A DNA stretch of 64,000 nucleotides from Candidatus Jettenia sp. AMX2 (lineage in GTDB: Bacteria > Planctomycetota > Brocadiia > Brocadiales > Brocadiaceae). Shown piece after piece: positions 45,642 through 55,719 of this stretch; position 1 is the stretch's first letter, and each line of letters starts with the position of its first letter. The translations under genes were made by a program, and so were the position numbers. Under the pieces are notes generated by a model that was not told where the DNA came from, made no database searches, and saw only the letters and a program-made list of their open reading frames with translations. The stretch is from the NCBI GenBank assembly GCA_030583665.1, contig CP129469.1, positions 558,001 through 622,000 of the forward strand. Direction: 5' to 3'.

Positions 45642-46322
45642 TCAGGTAAGTAATGCTTCTGCAAGGCGGATATCTTCGGGCGTTGTAATTTTGATATTTT
45701 CATCTGTGCCGGGTACTATGTAAACGGGATAACCTGCCTGTTCTACTATTTCGGCATCATCGGTAAATTCCCGCTCAGAATTTTTAAATTGATTGAATAC
45801 TTTTAAAATCAAACCCTTTTTGAATCCCTGGGGAGTTTGTGCCATCCAGAGACTATTTCTCGGTATAGTTCTTATAATGGACAAGGTTTTTTCCACTTCT
45901 TTTACTGTTGCCTTCACAGGTACTGCAAGGATAGCAGCCTGAGATTCATGTGCTTTATCAATAACTGCTTTAATATGTTCTTTCTTCACAAGAGGTCTGA
46001 CAGCATCATGGATAAGTATGATTTCGGTATCTGCTTTTACCTGGCAAATTCCATGGTAAACACTATCCTGACGTCTTTTACCACCTGCTATAACCTTTTT
46101 AACCTTATGTGAATCCAATACCGATTGCCACTGTTCAAGAAGTGGTTTTATTTCCGTTTCACCGGTAACAAATATGATTTCATGAATAGTATCTATTGGT
46201 GAAAAACGCTCAATAGTATGAAGGAATATAGGCTTTCCGAGAATTTGCAGGAATGGTTTCTTAACAGGTCCTCCCATGCGTAACCCCATACCTGCTCCCA
46301 CCATAACTACTGATACTTTCAT
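45642..46322 (-). CDS. ispD: 2-C-methyl-D-erythritol 4-phosphate cytidylyltransferase
   Basis: IspD couples CTP to methylerythritol phosphate in the non-mevalonate isoprenoid pathway. The protein starts KVSVVMVGAGMGLRMGGPVK, has KPFLQILGKPIFLHTIERF, then GGKRRQDSVYHGI, ILIHDAVRPLV and FTDDAEIVEQAGYPVYIVPG, all IspD signatures. I use the ATG at 46322, 4 bp after the dgt stop, which yields 226 residues; an upstream extension of 18 residues would overlap dgt and lacks support. ispF is not adjacent. It closes the minus-strand housekeeping run. Confidence 0.94.
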   Translation of the reverse strand: MKVSVVMVGAGMGLRMGGPVKKPFLQILGKPIFLHTIERFSPIDTIHEIIFVTGETEIKPLLEQWQSVLDSHKVKKVIAGGKRRQDSVYHGICQVKADTEIILIHDAVRPLVKKEHIKAVIDKAHESQAAILAVPVKATVKEVEKTLSIIRTIPRNSLWMAQTPQGFKKGLILKVFNQFKNSEREFTDDAEIVEQAGYPVYIVPGTDENIKITTPEDIRLAEALLT

Positions 46323-46326
46323 AGTC

Positions 46327-47481
46327 TTAAACCCTTTCATAAGGATAGAATAATTTTTTGTATTCATCCTGTGCAAAGCGGTCTGTCATTCCTGCTATAT
46401 AGTCACAAACTCCCTGGTACAGGCCGGTTTTTTCTACCCATTTCTGATATTCAATGGGGAGTTGTTTCGGATTTTTGACAAAAGCAGTAAAAAGTTCTTC
46501 CACGAAACGTTTTGCCTTATCTGCCATTCGAACTACCCGGTAGTGTTGGTAAACATTTTTAAAAAGAAATTTCTGAAGTCTTTTTTTTTGTTCGGCTAAT
46601 GCAGGGGAAAAGGATACAAGGGGCTCCGGATAATTTCTTACGTTCTGAACAGTTCTTATATCCTCACGTTTAATTCTGGATAGGGTATTTCCCAGGAGAT
46701 CGATGACTTCCATATTAATCAGGTATTTAATCGTTTGTGCAATTTTTATATCATTATCCAGATTGGTATATTTCTGTTTAACCTTCTTTTGAGTTTCCCT
46801 CCATAATTCAACCGATTGCAAGTCTTCGTCAGTAATGATACCGGCCTTCAGGCTGTCATCAAGATCATGGTTATCGTAGGCAATCGAGTCTGCTTTATCT
46901 ACGATTTGTGCCTCGAGCAATGGTTGTTCACTGATATTATATTCTATTGCGACTGAGGTATTATCGTAAGGCGATTTATGTTTTACTATAGATTCTTTTA
47001 GTTCCCACGATAGATTCAGTCCCGGAAAGTCGGGATATTTCTGCTCAAGAATGTCAACAACACGTAATCCGTGCAGGTTATGTTCGAAACCACCGTGACC
47101 TTGCATAAGCTTTCTTAAAGCGTCTTCACCAGAGTGTCCAAAAGGTGTATGTCCTAAGTCATGGGCGAGTGATATAGCTTCTGCAATATCTTCATTGAGA
47201 TTCAGGGCGCGTGTAATAGTACGGGCTATTTGTGAGACCTCAATGGTATGAGTTAAACGAGTGCGGTAATAATCGCCCTCATGGTTTACGAAGACCTGTG
47301 TTTTATATTCAAGACGTCTGAATGCTGTAGAGTGTATAATACGGTCGCGGTCACGCTGGTATACGGTACGGTAATAATGTTCATCTTCCGGGTATTTTCT
47401 GCCTCTGGAATCTTTACTTTTCATCGCATAGGGAGCAAGTTCCCGTTCTTCTCTTAACTCAATTTCTTCTCTTGTTGACAT
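46327..47481 (-). CDS. dgt: Deoxyguanosinetriphosphate triphosphohydrolase-like protein (HD domain)
   Basis: This 384-residue HD-domain phosphohydrolase releases triphosphate from dNTPs. Motifs are HSTAFRRLEYKTQVFVNHEG, RTRLTHTIEVSQIARTI (His ligand), ISLAHDLGHTPFGHSGEDAL (HD ligands) and IVDKADSIAYDNHDLDDSLK (Asp). This is the type 2 dNTPase signature set, shorter than E. coli Dgt. It sits 57 bp after the HIT gene and 4 bp before ispD. A role in dNTP pool control is assumed from family. Confidence 0.93.
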   Translation of the reverse strand: MSTREEIELREERELAPYAMKSKDSRGRKYPEDEHYYRTVYQRDRDRIIHSTAFRRLEYKTQVFVNHEGDYYRTRLTHTIEVSQIARTITRALNLNEDIAEAISLAHDLGHTPFGHSGEDALRKLMQGHGGFEHNLHGLRVVDILEQKYPDFPGLNLSWELKESIVKHKSPYDNTSVAIEYNISEQPLLEAQIVDKADSIAYDNHDLDDSLKAGIITDEDLQSVELWRETQKKVKQKYTNLDNDIKIAQTIKYLINMEVIDLLGNTLSRIKREDIRTVQNVRNYPEPLVSFSPALAEQKKRLQKFLFKNVYQHYRVVRMADKAKRFVEELFTAFVKNPKQLPIEYQKWVEKTGLYQGVCDYIAGMTDRFAQDEYKKLFYPYERV

Positions 47482-47538
47482 ATGAATTGTTTGATATATG
47501 ATAAAGCCAATCCTTTATCTCCGGACTTCCTTCTGATT

Positions 47539-48027
47539 TTACAAATTATTTTGCAGATGAGTCTTTAATTCTTTATAGAGATTTTCGAGGGATTGTGGAA
47601 TAACTTTTACCTCTGATATGACAGGCATGAAATTAGTATCCCCGTTCCAACGGGGAACTATATGGAGGTGAAAATGACCAACGAGCCCTGCGCCAGCAGG
47701 TTTTCCCAGGTTTATGCCAATGTTGAAGCCTTCTGGTTTCATAATTCTTGTTAGCGTTTCCTTCATATCCCTTGTCAATTGCATAATCTCCAGCATTTCC
47801 TTATCGGTAAGATCTGATATGTCTGCCTTGTGTTTGTTGGGTGTAATCATAAGATGGCCGCTATTGTATGGATATTTATTAAAAATGCAAAAACATTCCT
47901 TGCCACGGTAAATAACAAGATTTTTTTCGTCACAGTTATCCTTGAATGCATTGCATAAAAAACAACCTTTATCTTCCGGGTTTTCTTTAATATAAGTGAT
48001 GCGCCATGGCGCCCAGATATTTTTCAT
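47539..48027 (-). CDS. HIT-family nucleotide hydrolase/phosphorylase
   Basis: HIT proteins hydrolyse or phosphorolyse dinucleoside polyphosphates or AMP conjugates. The protein has the family core VIYRGKECFCIFNKYPYNSG with HLMITPNKHKADISDL, then the catalytic His triad GLVGHFHLHIVPRW. An early pair C-x2-C (KGCFLCNAF) with the first His may bind zinc, as in Ap4A phosphorylase-like HIT proteins. The start is uncertain: ATG at 48027 has AAAGG directly against it, while a TTG at 48036 would add three residues. Confidence 0.9.
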   Translation of the reverse strand: MKNIWAPWRITYIKENPEDKGCFLCNAFKDNCDEKNLVIYRGKECFCIFNKYPYNSGHLMITPNKHKADISDLTDKEMLEIMQLTRDMKETLTRIMKPEGFNIGINLGKPAGAGLVGHFHLHIVPRWNGDTNFMPVISEVKVIPQSLENLYKELKTHLQNNL

Positions 48028-48078
48028 CCTTTGCAACTTTCATAAAGAATAAAGATTTAAATTTTGAATAGTAAAATA

Positions 48079-48894
48079 TTATTTAAACATAGAGTCCTTA
48101 CGGGTGATTGGTTTTGGGTGAGTATCTTTTGTATTTTTACTGCTGGTGTTGAATTCTGTCAATCTGTTCTCGCTTGTAGGGAAATTATCCCCTAAGTAGG
48201 ATTGTCGTGCAACCGGATTACTTAAAATCTCCTGAGTGGTGCCACTGGCAACAACAATACCCTCGCTAATAATATAAGAACGTGTTGTAATGCTGAGTGC
48301 CTCACGGACATTATGGTCGGTTATGAGCAAGCCAATGCCTTTATTTTTAAGCCTTAAGAGGATATCCTGTACTTCATTTACTGCAATGGGATCAACACCG
48401 GTAAATGGCTCATCAAGAAGAATCATGGTTGGTAAGTTGACAAGTACACGCGCAATTTCCAATCGCCTTCTTTCACCACCAGAGAGAGTGAATGCCTTAT
48501 TTTTTGCCAGGTGTTTTAGATTATATTCGGTAAGCAATTCAGTTAACCGATCGTATTTTTCCGTTGAGCTATATCTGTGCGTTTCAAGAATGGCAAGGAT
48601 ATTTTCCTCTACTGTCAACCTTTGAAAGACAGATGGTTCCTGACATAAATAACCCATCCCTTTCCTTGCACGAAGATAGATAGGGATATTGGTAATATCT
48701 TCATTTTGAAAAATTACCCGGCCTCTGTCCGGCCGAACGGTGCCGATAACCATACTAAACGAGGTACTCTTACCTGCTCCATTTTGGCCAAGTAATCCGA
48801 CAATTTCTCCATCGCTAACTTCAAAACTAACCTGGTTTACAACGGTACGCTTGCCGAATGACTTCGTTAAACCTTCTGCTTTTAATAAGTTCAT
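48079..48894 (-). CDS. lptB: LPS export ABC transporter ATP-binding protein
   Basis: LptB powers extraction of LPS from the inner membrane with LptFG. It shows Walker A (GLLGQNGAGKSTSFSMVIG), FQRLTVEENILAILE, the signature LSGGERRRLEIARVL, Walker B (MILLDEPFTGVDP) and LLITDHNVREAL with the switch His. At 271 residues it is ~30 longer than E. coli LptB; the extra C-terminal tail after NFPTSENRLTEF is Ser/Thr/Lys-rich. lptA and lptC are not adjacent. It is downstream of lepB in the same run. Confidence 0.93.
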   Translation of the reverse strand: MNLLKAEGLTKSFGKRTVVNQVSFEVSDGEIVGLLGQNGAGKSTSFSMVIGTVRPDRGRVIFQNEDITNIPIYLRARKGMGYLCQEPSVFQRLTVEENILAILETHRYSSTEKYDRLTELLTEYNLKHLAKNKAFTLSGGERRRLEIARVLVNLPTMILLDEPFTGVDPIAVNEVQDILLRLKNKGIGLLITDHNVREALSITTRSYIISEGIVVASGTTQEILSNPVARQSYLGDNFPTSENRLTEFNTSSKNTKDTHPKPITRKDSMFK

Positions 48895-48975
48895 AGAGAA
48901 AACCTCTGATGATGTTTAAACCAGAAAATAAGGGGAGACGCAAAGAGAAAAAAATTTCCGTTATCTGTTTGTATC

Positions 48976-50493
48976 TTATCTGATAAAGTTGATATTATCC
49001 AATGGCCAGAATACAAAAAATGCCTTTCCTACAATATTTTCTTCCGGGACGAATTTCCATACACGGCTATCGTTGCTGTTTCTGCTATTATCACCGAGCA
49101 TAAAATAGTCCTTCTCACCCAGTTGGCTCGGCTGATCCGTCCCCCATGTATCGGTAAAAAGATTTGTGTAATAGATGTCACGGTATATTTGAATATTTTT
49201 AAAGTGTGTGTGTACAAGGTTGCCGCCAAAACGAACCCTGCTTGTATCAAATGGACGTTGAACTGGCACTGTTCCGTCATCGGTGTCAAATGAAATAATT
49301 TCTTTTTCATTTATTGAGAGGGATACCATGCGATCTACATTTGAGAATTCTATCCTGTGTACCTGATCTGTTTGTAGTTGAAAATCCTTTTCCCGGACAG
49401 TATCTGATACAATGATCTGACATTTTCCGTTCGTGCCGGCCATCGGGATAATGGCGGTAAATATGTCCTTGTTCTTCTCCAGCACAAGTTTTAGATAATG
49501 AGATCCCTTTGAGGGGGTCACATCAAAGCTGATTTTTACATCTCCCATTTCAGTAGTGCTGTTTCTGTTGTAACCATTATGGTCAGTAATTTTTCTTCCA
49601 AAAGTTACCAGTGAAACGCCGGAATTCGTGTCTGAGTTATTATTCAGGATGAGTGCCTCTTTTTTCATTGTCCATACATTGCTATCTGCTATCCATATCG
49701 GTGAATCCGTTTTTTTTGCAGGATAATTGCTGTCATAGACTGGGAACCAAAGTGTTTCCTGAACTTTACGAGGCTTTCTTTGTATTTTATCGTTAATATA
49801 GATATCGCCGTTAACAATTTGTAATTTCTCGCCAGGCAGACCAACGAGCCGTTTGATGTAATTCTTTTTCTTTTTAGAAAACCTTGCGGAACCGCATTGG
49901 GGGCACCGCAGACCTTCCTGCCACCTGACATCTGGCAGTTGCGTATAACAATTTTTACACGTAAGATCATACAGGGGATAGACAAACACCACGACGTCCC
50001 ACCGTTGCGGATTTTTAAATTTATACCAGAATTTATTAACTAAAATCCTGTTTCCGCCATGTATTATTCGATTCGATAGATTTTCCCATGGAATCTTCTC
50101 ATTGCACTTTGGACAACTACCTTTTTTCCATAACCAGGCAGGCCAGTTATAGCGGATTCTGCTGTTACAGGTATCACAATAGGAGGAAATACTCATATCG
50201 TAATGACAGTTGGGGCAGATGGCATTTTCTGTGTTACGGTCTGCATAAAAAAACCAGTTGCAGTTTGTACACCTTACATCTTTGTGTTCTCCCAGTAATG
50301 TAGGTGCCATTGATCCCGTGGGAATTTTAAATGCTTCTACTGCAAAATAGCGGATAGCGAAGGCAAGTGCTATAGCAATAGCTATAGATTCTATATTTTC
50401 CCGTAATTTGCCTTTTCGTTCTCTTTTCTTACTTTTTTCATTTACCGGCGGTACCGTTTGTTTTGCTTTTCTTTTGAACACTCTTAACCTCAC
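48976..50493 (-). CDS. lepB: Signal peptidase I with three zinc-ribbon-like motifs and a large beta-rich insert
   Basis: This S26 peptidase removes signal peptides from exported proteins. A membrane anchor (IAIAIALAFAIRYFAVEAF) precedes the catalytic Ser61 (KIPTGSMAPTLLG); the catalytic Lys is Lys214 (YIKRLVGLPGEKLQI) and the C-terminal box is MLGDNSRNSNDSR. It is 505 residues, against ~320 in E. coli. Between Ser and Lys are three C-x2-C pair sets (C75/78 with C93/96, C106/109 with C127/130, C179/182 with C197/200). Residues ~270-440 form an extra beta-rich, LamG-like domain before the final box. It lies 3 bp after lepA. Confidence 0.93.
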   Translation of the reverse strand: MRLRVFKRKAKQTVPPVNEKSKKRERKGKLRENIESIAIAIALAFAIRYFAVEAFKIPTGSMAPTLLGEHKDVRCTNCNWFFYADRNTENAICPNCHYDMSISSYCDTCNSRIRYNWPAWLWKKGSCPKCNEKIPWENLSNRIIHGGNRILVNKFWYKFKNPQRWDVVVFVYPLYDLTCKNCYTQLPDVRWQEGLRCPQCGSARFSKKKKNYIKRLVGLPGEKLQIVNGDIYINDKIQRKPRKVQETLWFPVYDSNYPAKKTDSPIWIADSNVWTMKKEALILNNNSDTNSGVSLVTFGRKITDHNGYNRNSTTEMGDVKISFDVTPSKGSHYLKLVLEKNKDIFTAIIPMAGTNGKCQIIVSDTVREKDFQLQTDQVHRIEFSNVDRMVSLSINEKEIISFDTDDGTVPVQRPFDTSRVRFGGNLVHTHFKNIQIYRDIYYTNLFTDTWGTDQPSQLGEKDYFMLGDNSRNSNDSRVWKFVPEENIVGKAFFVFWPLDNINFIR

Positions 50494-50496
50494 TCC

Positions 50497-52293
50497 TTAT
50501 TCATCAACGGATAATACAGACAAGAATGCTTTTTGTGGAATTTCCACATTACCTATGGATTTCATTCTCTTTTTGCCCTCTTTTTGTTTTTCCAGAAGCT
50601 TTCGTTTTCTTGTAATATCACCACCATAACATTTTGCTGTAACATTTTTTGCAATGGGACGAATTGTCTCTCTTGCGATAATCCTGTTGCCGATTGCAGC
50701 CTGCAATATAACTTCAAAAAGATGCCGTGAGATTTCATTTTTTAACTTTTTAACTAATTTTCTTCCTTTGACCTCGGCCTCTTTTCTGTGTACAATTGTT
50801 GAAAGGGCATCAACACGTTTCCCTGCCACAAAGATATCTAATTTTACAAGGTCTGCTGGTTCATATCCAATGAAATCATAATCCAGTGTTCCATATCCCC
50901 TCGTGGCGGATTTCATTTTATCAAAAAAATCAAAGATAATTTCCGCTAAAGGCAGTTCATAAGTAAGGATTGCACGTTTTTCACTGAGATATTCGGTGCT
51001 TTTGTATCTTCCCCGGCGTCCTTCGGCGAGTTGCATAATGGTTCCTACATATTCAGAAGGCAAAACAAAATTTGCACGTACCATTGGTTCCCGAAATTCC
51101 CCGATCTCATTCACGGGAGGTACCTTTTCCGGATTATCTACCATTACGATCTCATTACTTGTTTTTACTATTTCATAGGTTACATTCGGAGCGGTTTGTA
51201 CAATGTTGATATGGCTTTCCCGCTCAAGACGTTCCTGAATAATATCCATATGCAGAAGTCCGAGGAATCCGCACCGGAATCCAAAACCAAGGGCTTGTGA
51301 GGTTTCCGGTTCAAAGGTAAATGATGAGTCGTTCAGTCTCAACCGTTCCAATGCCTCCCGTAGTACATGAAAGTCGGCATTATTTGCCGGATAAATACCA
51401 CAATATACCATGGGTATGGGAGGACGATATCCTGGCAGTGCTTCAGCCGCCCTGTTTCTGTGATGAGTAACGGTATCCCCTATCTTAACATCGTGAATAG
51501 ATTTGATATTAGCGATACAGTACCCTACTTCTCCTGCGGAAAGACAATCCTTAGCTGCCATTTTTGGTCTGAACACTCCAACTTCTTCAACCTTAAAAGA
51601 GCGGTTTGTCTTCATCATATATATTTCATCACCTGTTTTCAGAGCGCCGTCGAATACCCGCAGATAAATAATAACACCTCGGTAGTCATCGTATACGGAA
51701 TCAAAGATTAATGATTTCAGTGGTGCTGTTGGGGAACCTTTTGGGATGGGCACACGTTCAATGATTGCATCAAAGATTTCATCAATACCTTGCCCGGTTT
51801 TCGCACTTACCATAATGGCCTCTTCCGGAATGATACCGAGCGTTTTTTCCATTTCATTCAGTACATCGTAAGGGCGGGATTGCGGTAAATCGATCTTACT
51901 GACAACTGGAATTATGGTTAAATTATGTTCCATGGCAAGGTAGGCATTGGCAACCGTTTGAGCTTCTACACCTTGAGAAGCATCCACCAGCAGGAGGGCT
52001 CCTTCACAGGCGCCGAGACTTCTGGAAACCTCGTAATTGAAGTCTACATGACCAGGAGTATCTATCAAGTTCAGATTATATTCCTTGCCGTTTCTTTTCA
52101 GTTTTAATGCTACTGCACTCGCCTTGATGGTGATGCCACGTTCACGTTCCAAATCCATGTCGTCGAGCATCTGATTCCGGAATTCGCGGGACGTAATGGT
52201 ATGTGTCTTTTCTAGCAAACGATCTGCCAGAGTTGATTTCCCATGATCAATATGCGCAATTATACAAAAGTTTCTAATTCTTTCAATAGACAT
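50497..52293 (-). CDS. lepA: Elongation factor 4 (LepA) back-translocase
   Basis: LepA is a ribosome-bound GTPase. G motifs are IAHIDHGKSTLADRLLEKTH (P-loop), ERERGITIKASAVAL, LIDTPGHVDF and SKIDLPQSRP (NKxD-type). The characteristic C-terminal blocks YRPPIPMVYCGIYPANNADF, GFRCGFLGLLHMDIIQERLE and the LepA-specific C-terminal domain with GRKLVKKLKNEISRHLFEV and IARETIRPIAKNVTAKCYGG confirm LepA rather than EF-G. The 598 residues are full length. Its start overlaps the 3' end of the ROK gene by 34 bp, and lepB follows at 3 bp, as in the classic lepA-lepB operon. Confidence 0.97.
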   Translation of the reverse strand: MSIERIRNFCIIAHIDHGKSTLADRLLEKTHTITSREFRNQMLDDMDLERERGITIKASAVALKLKRNGKEYNLNLIDTPGHVDFNYEVSRSLGACEGALLLVDASQGVEAQTVANAYLAMEHNLTIIPVVSKIDLPQSRPYDVLNEMEKTLGIIPEEAIMVSAKTGQGIDEIFDAIIERVPIPKGSPTAPLKSLIFDSVYDDYRGVIIYLRVFDGALKTGDEIYMMKTNRSFKVEEVGVFRPKMAAKDCLSAGEVGYCIANIKSIHDVKIGDTVTHHRNRAAEALPGYRPPIPMVYCGIYPANNADFHVLREALERLRLNDSSFTFEPETSQALGFGFRCGFLGLLHMDIIQERLERESHINIVQTAPNVTYEIVKTSNEIVMVDNPEKVPPVNEIGEFREPMVRANFVLPSEYVGTIMQLAEGRRGRYKSTEYLSEKRAILTYELPLAEIIFDFFDKMKSATRGYGTLDYDFIGYEPADLVKLDIFVAGKRVDALSTIVHRKEAEVKGRKLVKKLKNEISRHLFEVILQAAIGNRIIARETIRPIAKNVTAKCYGGDITRKRKLLEKQKEGKKRMKSIGNVEIPQKAFLSVLSVDE

Positions 52294-53219
52294 CCTGCTG
52301 CTCCAATAATTCCTGCATCAATTCCCAGTTCGGAAAATGCAATTTTTGTATCCTTATATGATGCCGCAAAGGCATTTTGTTTTACCGCCTCCCGTAAGGG
52401 AACCATAAGTAATTCGCCAGAACCTATCATTCCTCCGGCTAAAACAATTACCTCCGGATTCAGTATATGTATAATATTGGTAAGTGCAATACCAAGATAC
52501 TGCCCGGTTTCTTTAATAATATCCAACGATGTTTTGTCACCCTGCCGGGCTGCTTCACTGATCATCTTTGCGGTAATATTTTCATGGTTTTTTAATGATG
52601 ACGAAACGCCATTTCTGATTAAATCTTTAAAACGCCTCACCATTGAAGGAGCCGATGCATACGCTTCGATACATCCATAGTTACCACAATTGCATTTCTG
52701 TCCATTTATATGGACAATCATATGGCCGATTTCACCTGCTACGTTGTTGAAACCACGCCAGATTCTGTTTTCGATGATAATACCGCCCCCGATTCCGGTG
52801 CCAAGCGTAATCATAACCATTGAGCTTGCAAATTTACCAGCTCCTGCCCATTTTTCACCCCACGCTGCAGCATTGGCATCGTTTTCCAGTATGCAAGGAA
52901 CAACGAATCGCTTTGCAATTATGCTCCTTATCGGTATGTTATGCCATTGAGGGAGATTCGGAGAAACCAAAATTGTTTCTCCTTTTCTGTCAATGAGACC
53001 AGGTGAACCAAGTCCAATACCCAGGATATCGGATTTCCTTAAACCGGAAGTGATTATAACATCATCAATAAGTTTAAATATTTGTTCAGATATTGTCTCA
53101 GGGGGAGCATACTGATCGGTCTTTACTGATAGTCTATTGTGTATTCTCCCGCTGCTATCGACGATGCCAGCCTTTAAATTAGTACCTCCTAAATCCACAC
53201 CGACAGCGTAGCTACTCAT
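52260..53219 (-). CDS. ROK-family glucokinase
   Basis: ROK kinases phosphorylate glucose or related sugars. The protein has YAVGVDLGGTNLKAGIVDSS (phosphate-1), LENDANAAAWGEKWAGAG, MVMITLGTGIGGGIIIENRI, GEIGHMIVHI and the ROK zinc site CNCGNYGCIEAYAS. ILNPEVIVLAGGMIGSGELL closes the fold. At 319 residues it is full length; no DNA-binding domain precedes it, so it is an enzyme, not a ROK repressor. It is the first gene of the lepA-lepB run and overlaps lepA. Confidence 0.93.
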   Translation of the reverse strand: MSSYAVGVDLGGTNLKAGIVDSSGRIHNRLSVKTDQYAPPETISEQIFKLIDDVIITSGLRKSDILGIGLGSPGLIDRKGETILVSPNLPQWHNIPIRSIIAKRFVVPCILENDANAAAWGEKWAGAGKFASSMVMITLGTGIGGGIIIENRIWRGFNNVAGEIGHMIVHINGQKCNCGNYGCIEAYASAPSMVRRFKDLIRNGVSSSLKNHENITAKMISEAARQGDKTSLDIIKETGQYLGIALTNIIHILNPEVIVLAGGMIGSGELLMVPLREAVKQNAFAASYKDTKIAFSELGIDAGIIGAAGCLLKELETFV

Positions 53220-53577
53220 TCTATCAACCTTTATTATTTTGTGTCTGTAGTGTTTATGCGAACTAAAAATGTAACAAAAATAGTGTACTAAGTCAACTTA
53301 TATGGAGATATTAATAGAAAGAAGGGATGTTTGCCTGGATCTGGAATACGGTATGAATATTGTTGTGTTGAACTTTTGTGCTGCTTAATTCTCACAGACA
53401 CGTTTTTGTACAGAAAAGGGTTGCGTATTCTTACCAGAAAATTCAAAAATGAGTATTTGTTATTTATTGCTTAAAAATTTTCATCGCTTCATGGTTCTGC
53501 TAAAGCGATATGACGACTGTGATTTTGTATTTAAGAAAGAAAAACGCAACCCCTTTCGTATCTTCTTGGAGATGCTC
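53220..53577. other. Spacer upstream of the ROK gene
   Basis: This AT-rich region must carry the promoter of the ROK-lepA-lepB run on the minus strand and the 3' end of the zinc-finger gene. I see no supported gene or RNA. A plus-strand open frame from 53449 is the antisense shadow of the zinc-finger gene extended upstream. Confidence 0.4.
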
Positions 53578-53847
53578 TTATTCTACTATGGATATAAAAT
53601 CAGCCTGTATACTACCCTCATTGGAATATACGGTTGGCATGTAAAAGGTATTCTCTGCAGCCTGGTCTATCCTCTGGTTACATTTCTGACATCTTCTGTT
53701 ATGAGACCCACGGCTAATAAACTTTTTACCACACATGAGACACGACCTTTCTGCTTTGTCTGTATAAATGTTTTTAAGGGAAAGGTTCTTTTCGTTATAT
53801 CTCTTTTGTGTTTTTCGTCTCGTTCTTTCTTTCTGTTGTGTACTCAT
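53578..53847 (-). CDS. Small zinc-finger protein
   Basis: This 89-residue protein starts with a basic segment (QQKERTRRKTQKRYNEKN) and has a C-x2-C...C-x2-C zinc finger (SCLMCGKKFISRGSHNRRCQ then KCNQRI). A short acidic tail follows. The pattern resembles small zinc-binding proteins of unknown function found in phages and bacterial chromosomes. A strong ribosome site (GGGAGGAT) supports expression. It may bind nucleic acid or protein partners; nothing in the context decides. Confidence 0.7.
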   Translation of the reverse strand: MSTQQKERTRRKTQKRYNEKNLSLKNIYTDKAERSCLMCGKKFISRGSHNRRCQKCNQRIDQAAENTFYMPTVYSNEGSIQADFISIVE

Positions 53848-54097
53848 CTCTATCCTCCCAGATAAGATTTAACAAATACAAGTCATTTGTTTAAACAAAA
53901 CCAGGCAATAAAATTGTTCCAGGATATTTTAGAATAAATAATCAAAATAGTTATTTCTAATGAAAGCAATTTATTATGTAAAGAGTTACAGATGTTACTA
54001 CAAGTTTATATTCTTATTGTGTAAACAGTATTTTTCTTGTATTTAAATAGAAATAATGTATAATAGCTAATCTTATATCTGATTTATCCGTTAGTAA

Positions 54098-54810
<713 letters not shown>

Positions 54811-54883
54811 TACCCCCAAGGGGATTTGAACCCCTGTCTTCAGGCTGAGAACCTGACATCCTGGGCCACTAGACGATGGGGGC
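54811..54883 (-). tRNA. tRNA-Glu (anticodon CTC)
   Basis: On the minus strand the acceptor stem GCCCCCA pairs with TGGGGGT. The D arm is typical of tRNA-Glu (GTCTAGTGG). The anticodon stem is TCAGG/CCTGA with loop TTCTCAG, giving anticodon CTC. The T arm is CAGGG-GTTCAAAT-CCCCT. CCA is not encoded, unlike in the tRNA-Pro gene. Confidence 0.95.
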
Positions 54884-54939
54884 ATCTCAGATATCAAAAA
54901 CCAAATGCTATCATATTTTTTTGTATTGTCAATAAAAAA

Positions 54940-55719
54940 TTAATGTATTTTATTGTTTATAGCCACCCTTTCTCCGGTTTTTAAAAGAGTCGTTTTTCCG
55001 AAATCTTCCATAGTTTGTAATTTTTTAATACAAAAAACTGGTCCATCGATGCATATTCGCTGTCCACTACAGTCACATTGACCGCATATACCAAAACCGC
55101 ATTTTATGTATCTTTCCAATGATACTTCGCATTCAATACCATGCATTTCACATACTTTAACGATCTTATACAGCATTATTTCCGGGCCGCATGTATAGAT
55201 CTTCTGAAAATGCTGTTTTTTTAATTCTTCTTTTAGTAAATCAACAGTTGTCCCTTTAAATCCCAGAGTGCCGTCTTCAGTGCATAATTTCATTTTATGA
55301 AAACGTTTTTGGTAAATGATCTCGGTTGCAGTTCTCGTTCCCTGAATAATAGTTACCCCAGGCAATCTTTCGGCAACGGTTGCAAGGGATGCCATTCCTA
55401 TTCCGCCACCTATGACACATGAATTTATGGGATGTTGTACATGGAATCCGTTTCCATAGGGGCCGCGTATTCCGATCATATCTCCCGTCTTTAAGTTGTG
55501 AAGTGCGTTAGTGAATGTGCCTTTTTTGAGAACAGAGATGCCCAGAAGGTTTTTTTGAATGTAAGCCAAAGTAAATGGCTTTTCATCCAGTAAGGGTAAC
55601 CACACCATGATAAACTGTCCTGGTTTACAATGTATTTTGTATTCAAAGAACAGCGTCTTTACCTTTGGGGATTCCTCCTGGATGTCGATGATTCTTGTCA
55701 TAATCGGCTGTTCAATCAT
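54940..55719 (-). CDS. pyrK: Dihydroorotate dehydrogenase B electron-transfer subunit
   Basis: PyrK carries FAD and a 2Fe-2S cluster and passes electrons from dihydroorotate oxidation (via PyrD) to NAD+. The protein has the FAD-binding part (GQFIMVWLPLLDEKPFTLAY), MIGIRGPYGNGFH, the NAD-binding GGGIGMASL and a C-terminal Cys cluster RYIKCGFGICGQCDCSG with a last Cys in DGPVFC. At 259 residues it is full length. It starts 8 bp inside pyrD. Together they indicate a class 1B, NAD+-linked dihydroorotate dehydrogenase. Confidence 0.95.
   Translation of the reverse strand: MIEQPIMTRIIDIQEESPKVKTLFFEYKIHCKPGQFIMVWLPLLDEKPFTLAYIQKNLLGISVLKKGTFTNALHNLKTGDMIGIRGPYGNGFHVQHPINSCVIGGGIGMASLATVAERLPGVTIIQGTRTATEIIYQKRFHKMKLCTEDGTLGFKGTTVDLLKEELKKQHFQKIYTCGPEIMLYKIVKVCEMHGIECEVSLERYIKCGFGICGQCDCSGQRICIDGPVFCIKKLQTMEDFGKTTLLKTGERVAINNKIH

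Noticed and set aside
53449-53865. Plus-strand ORF of 138 codons
   Set aside because: It overlaps antisense a better minus-strand zinc-finger gene that has a strong ribosome site and paired cysteines.
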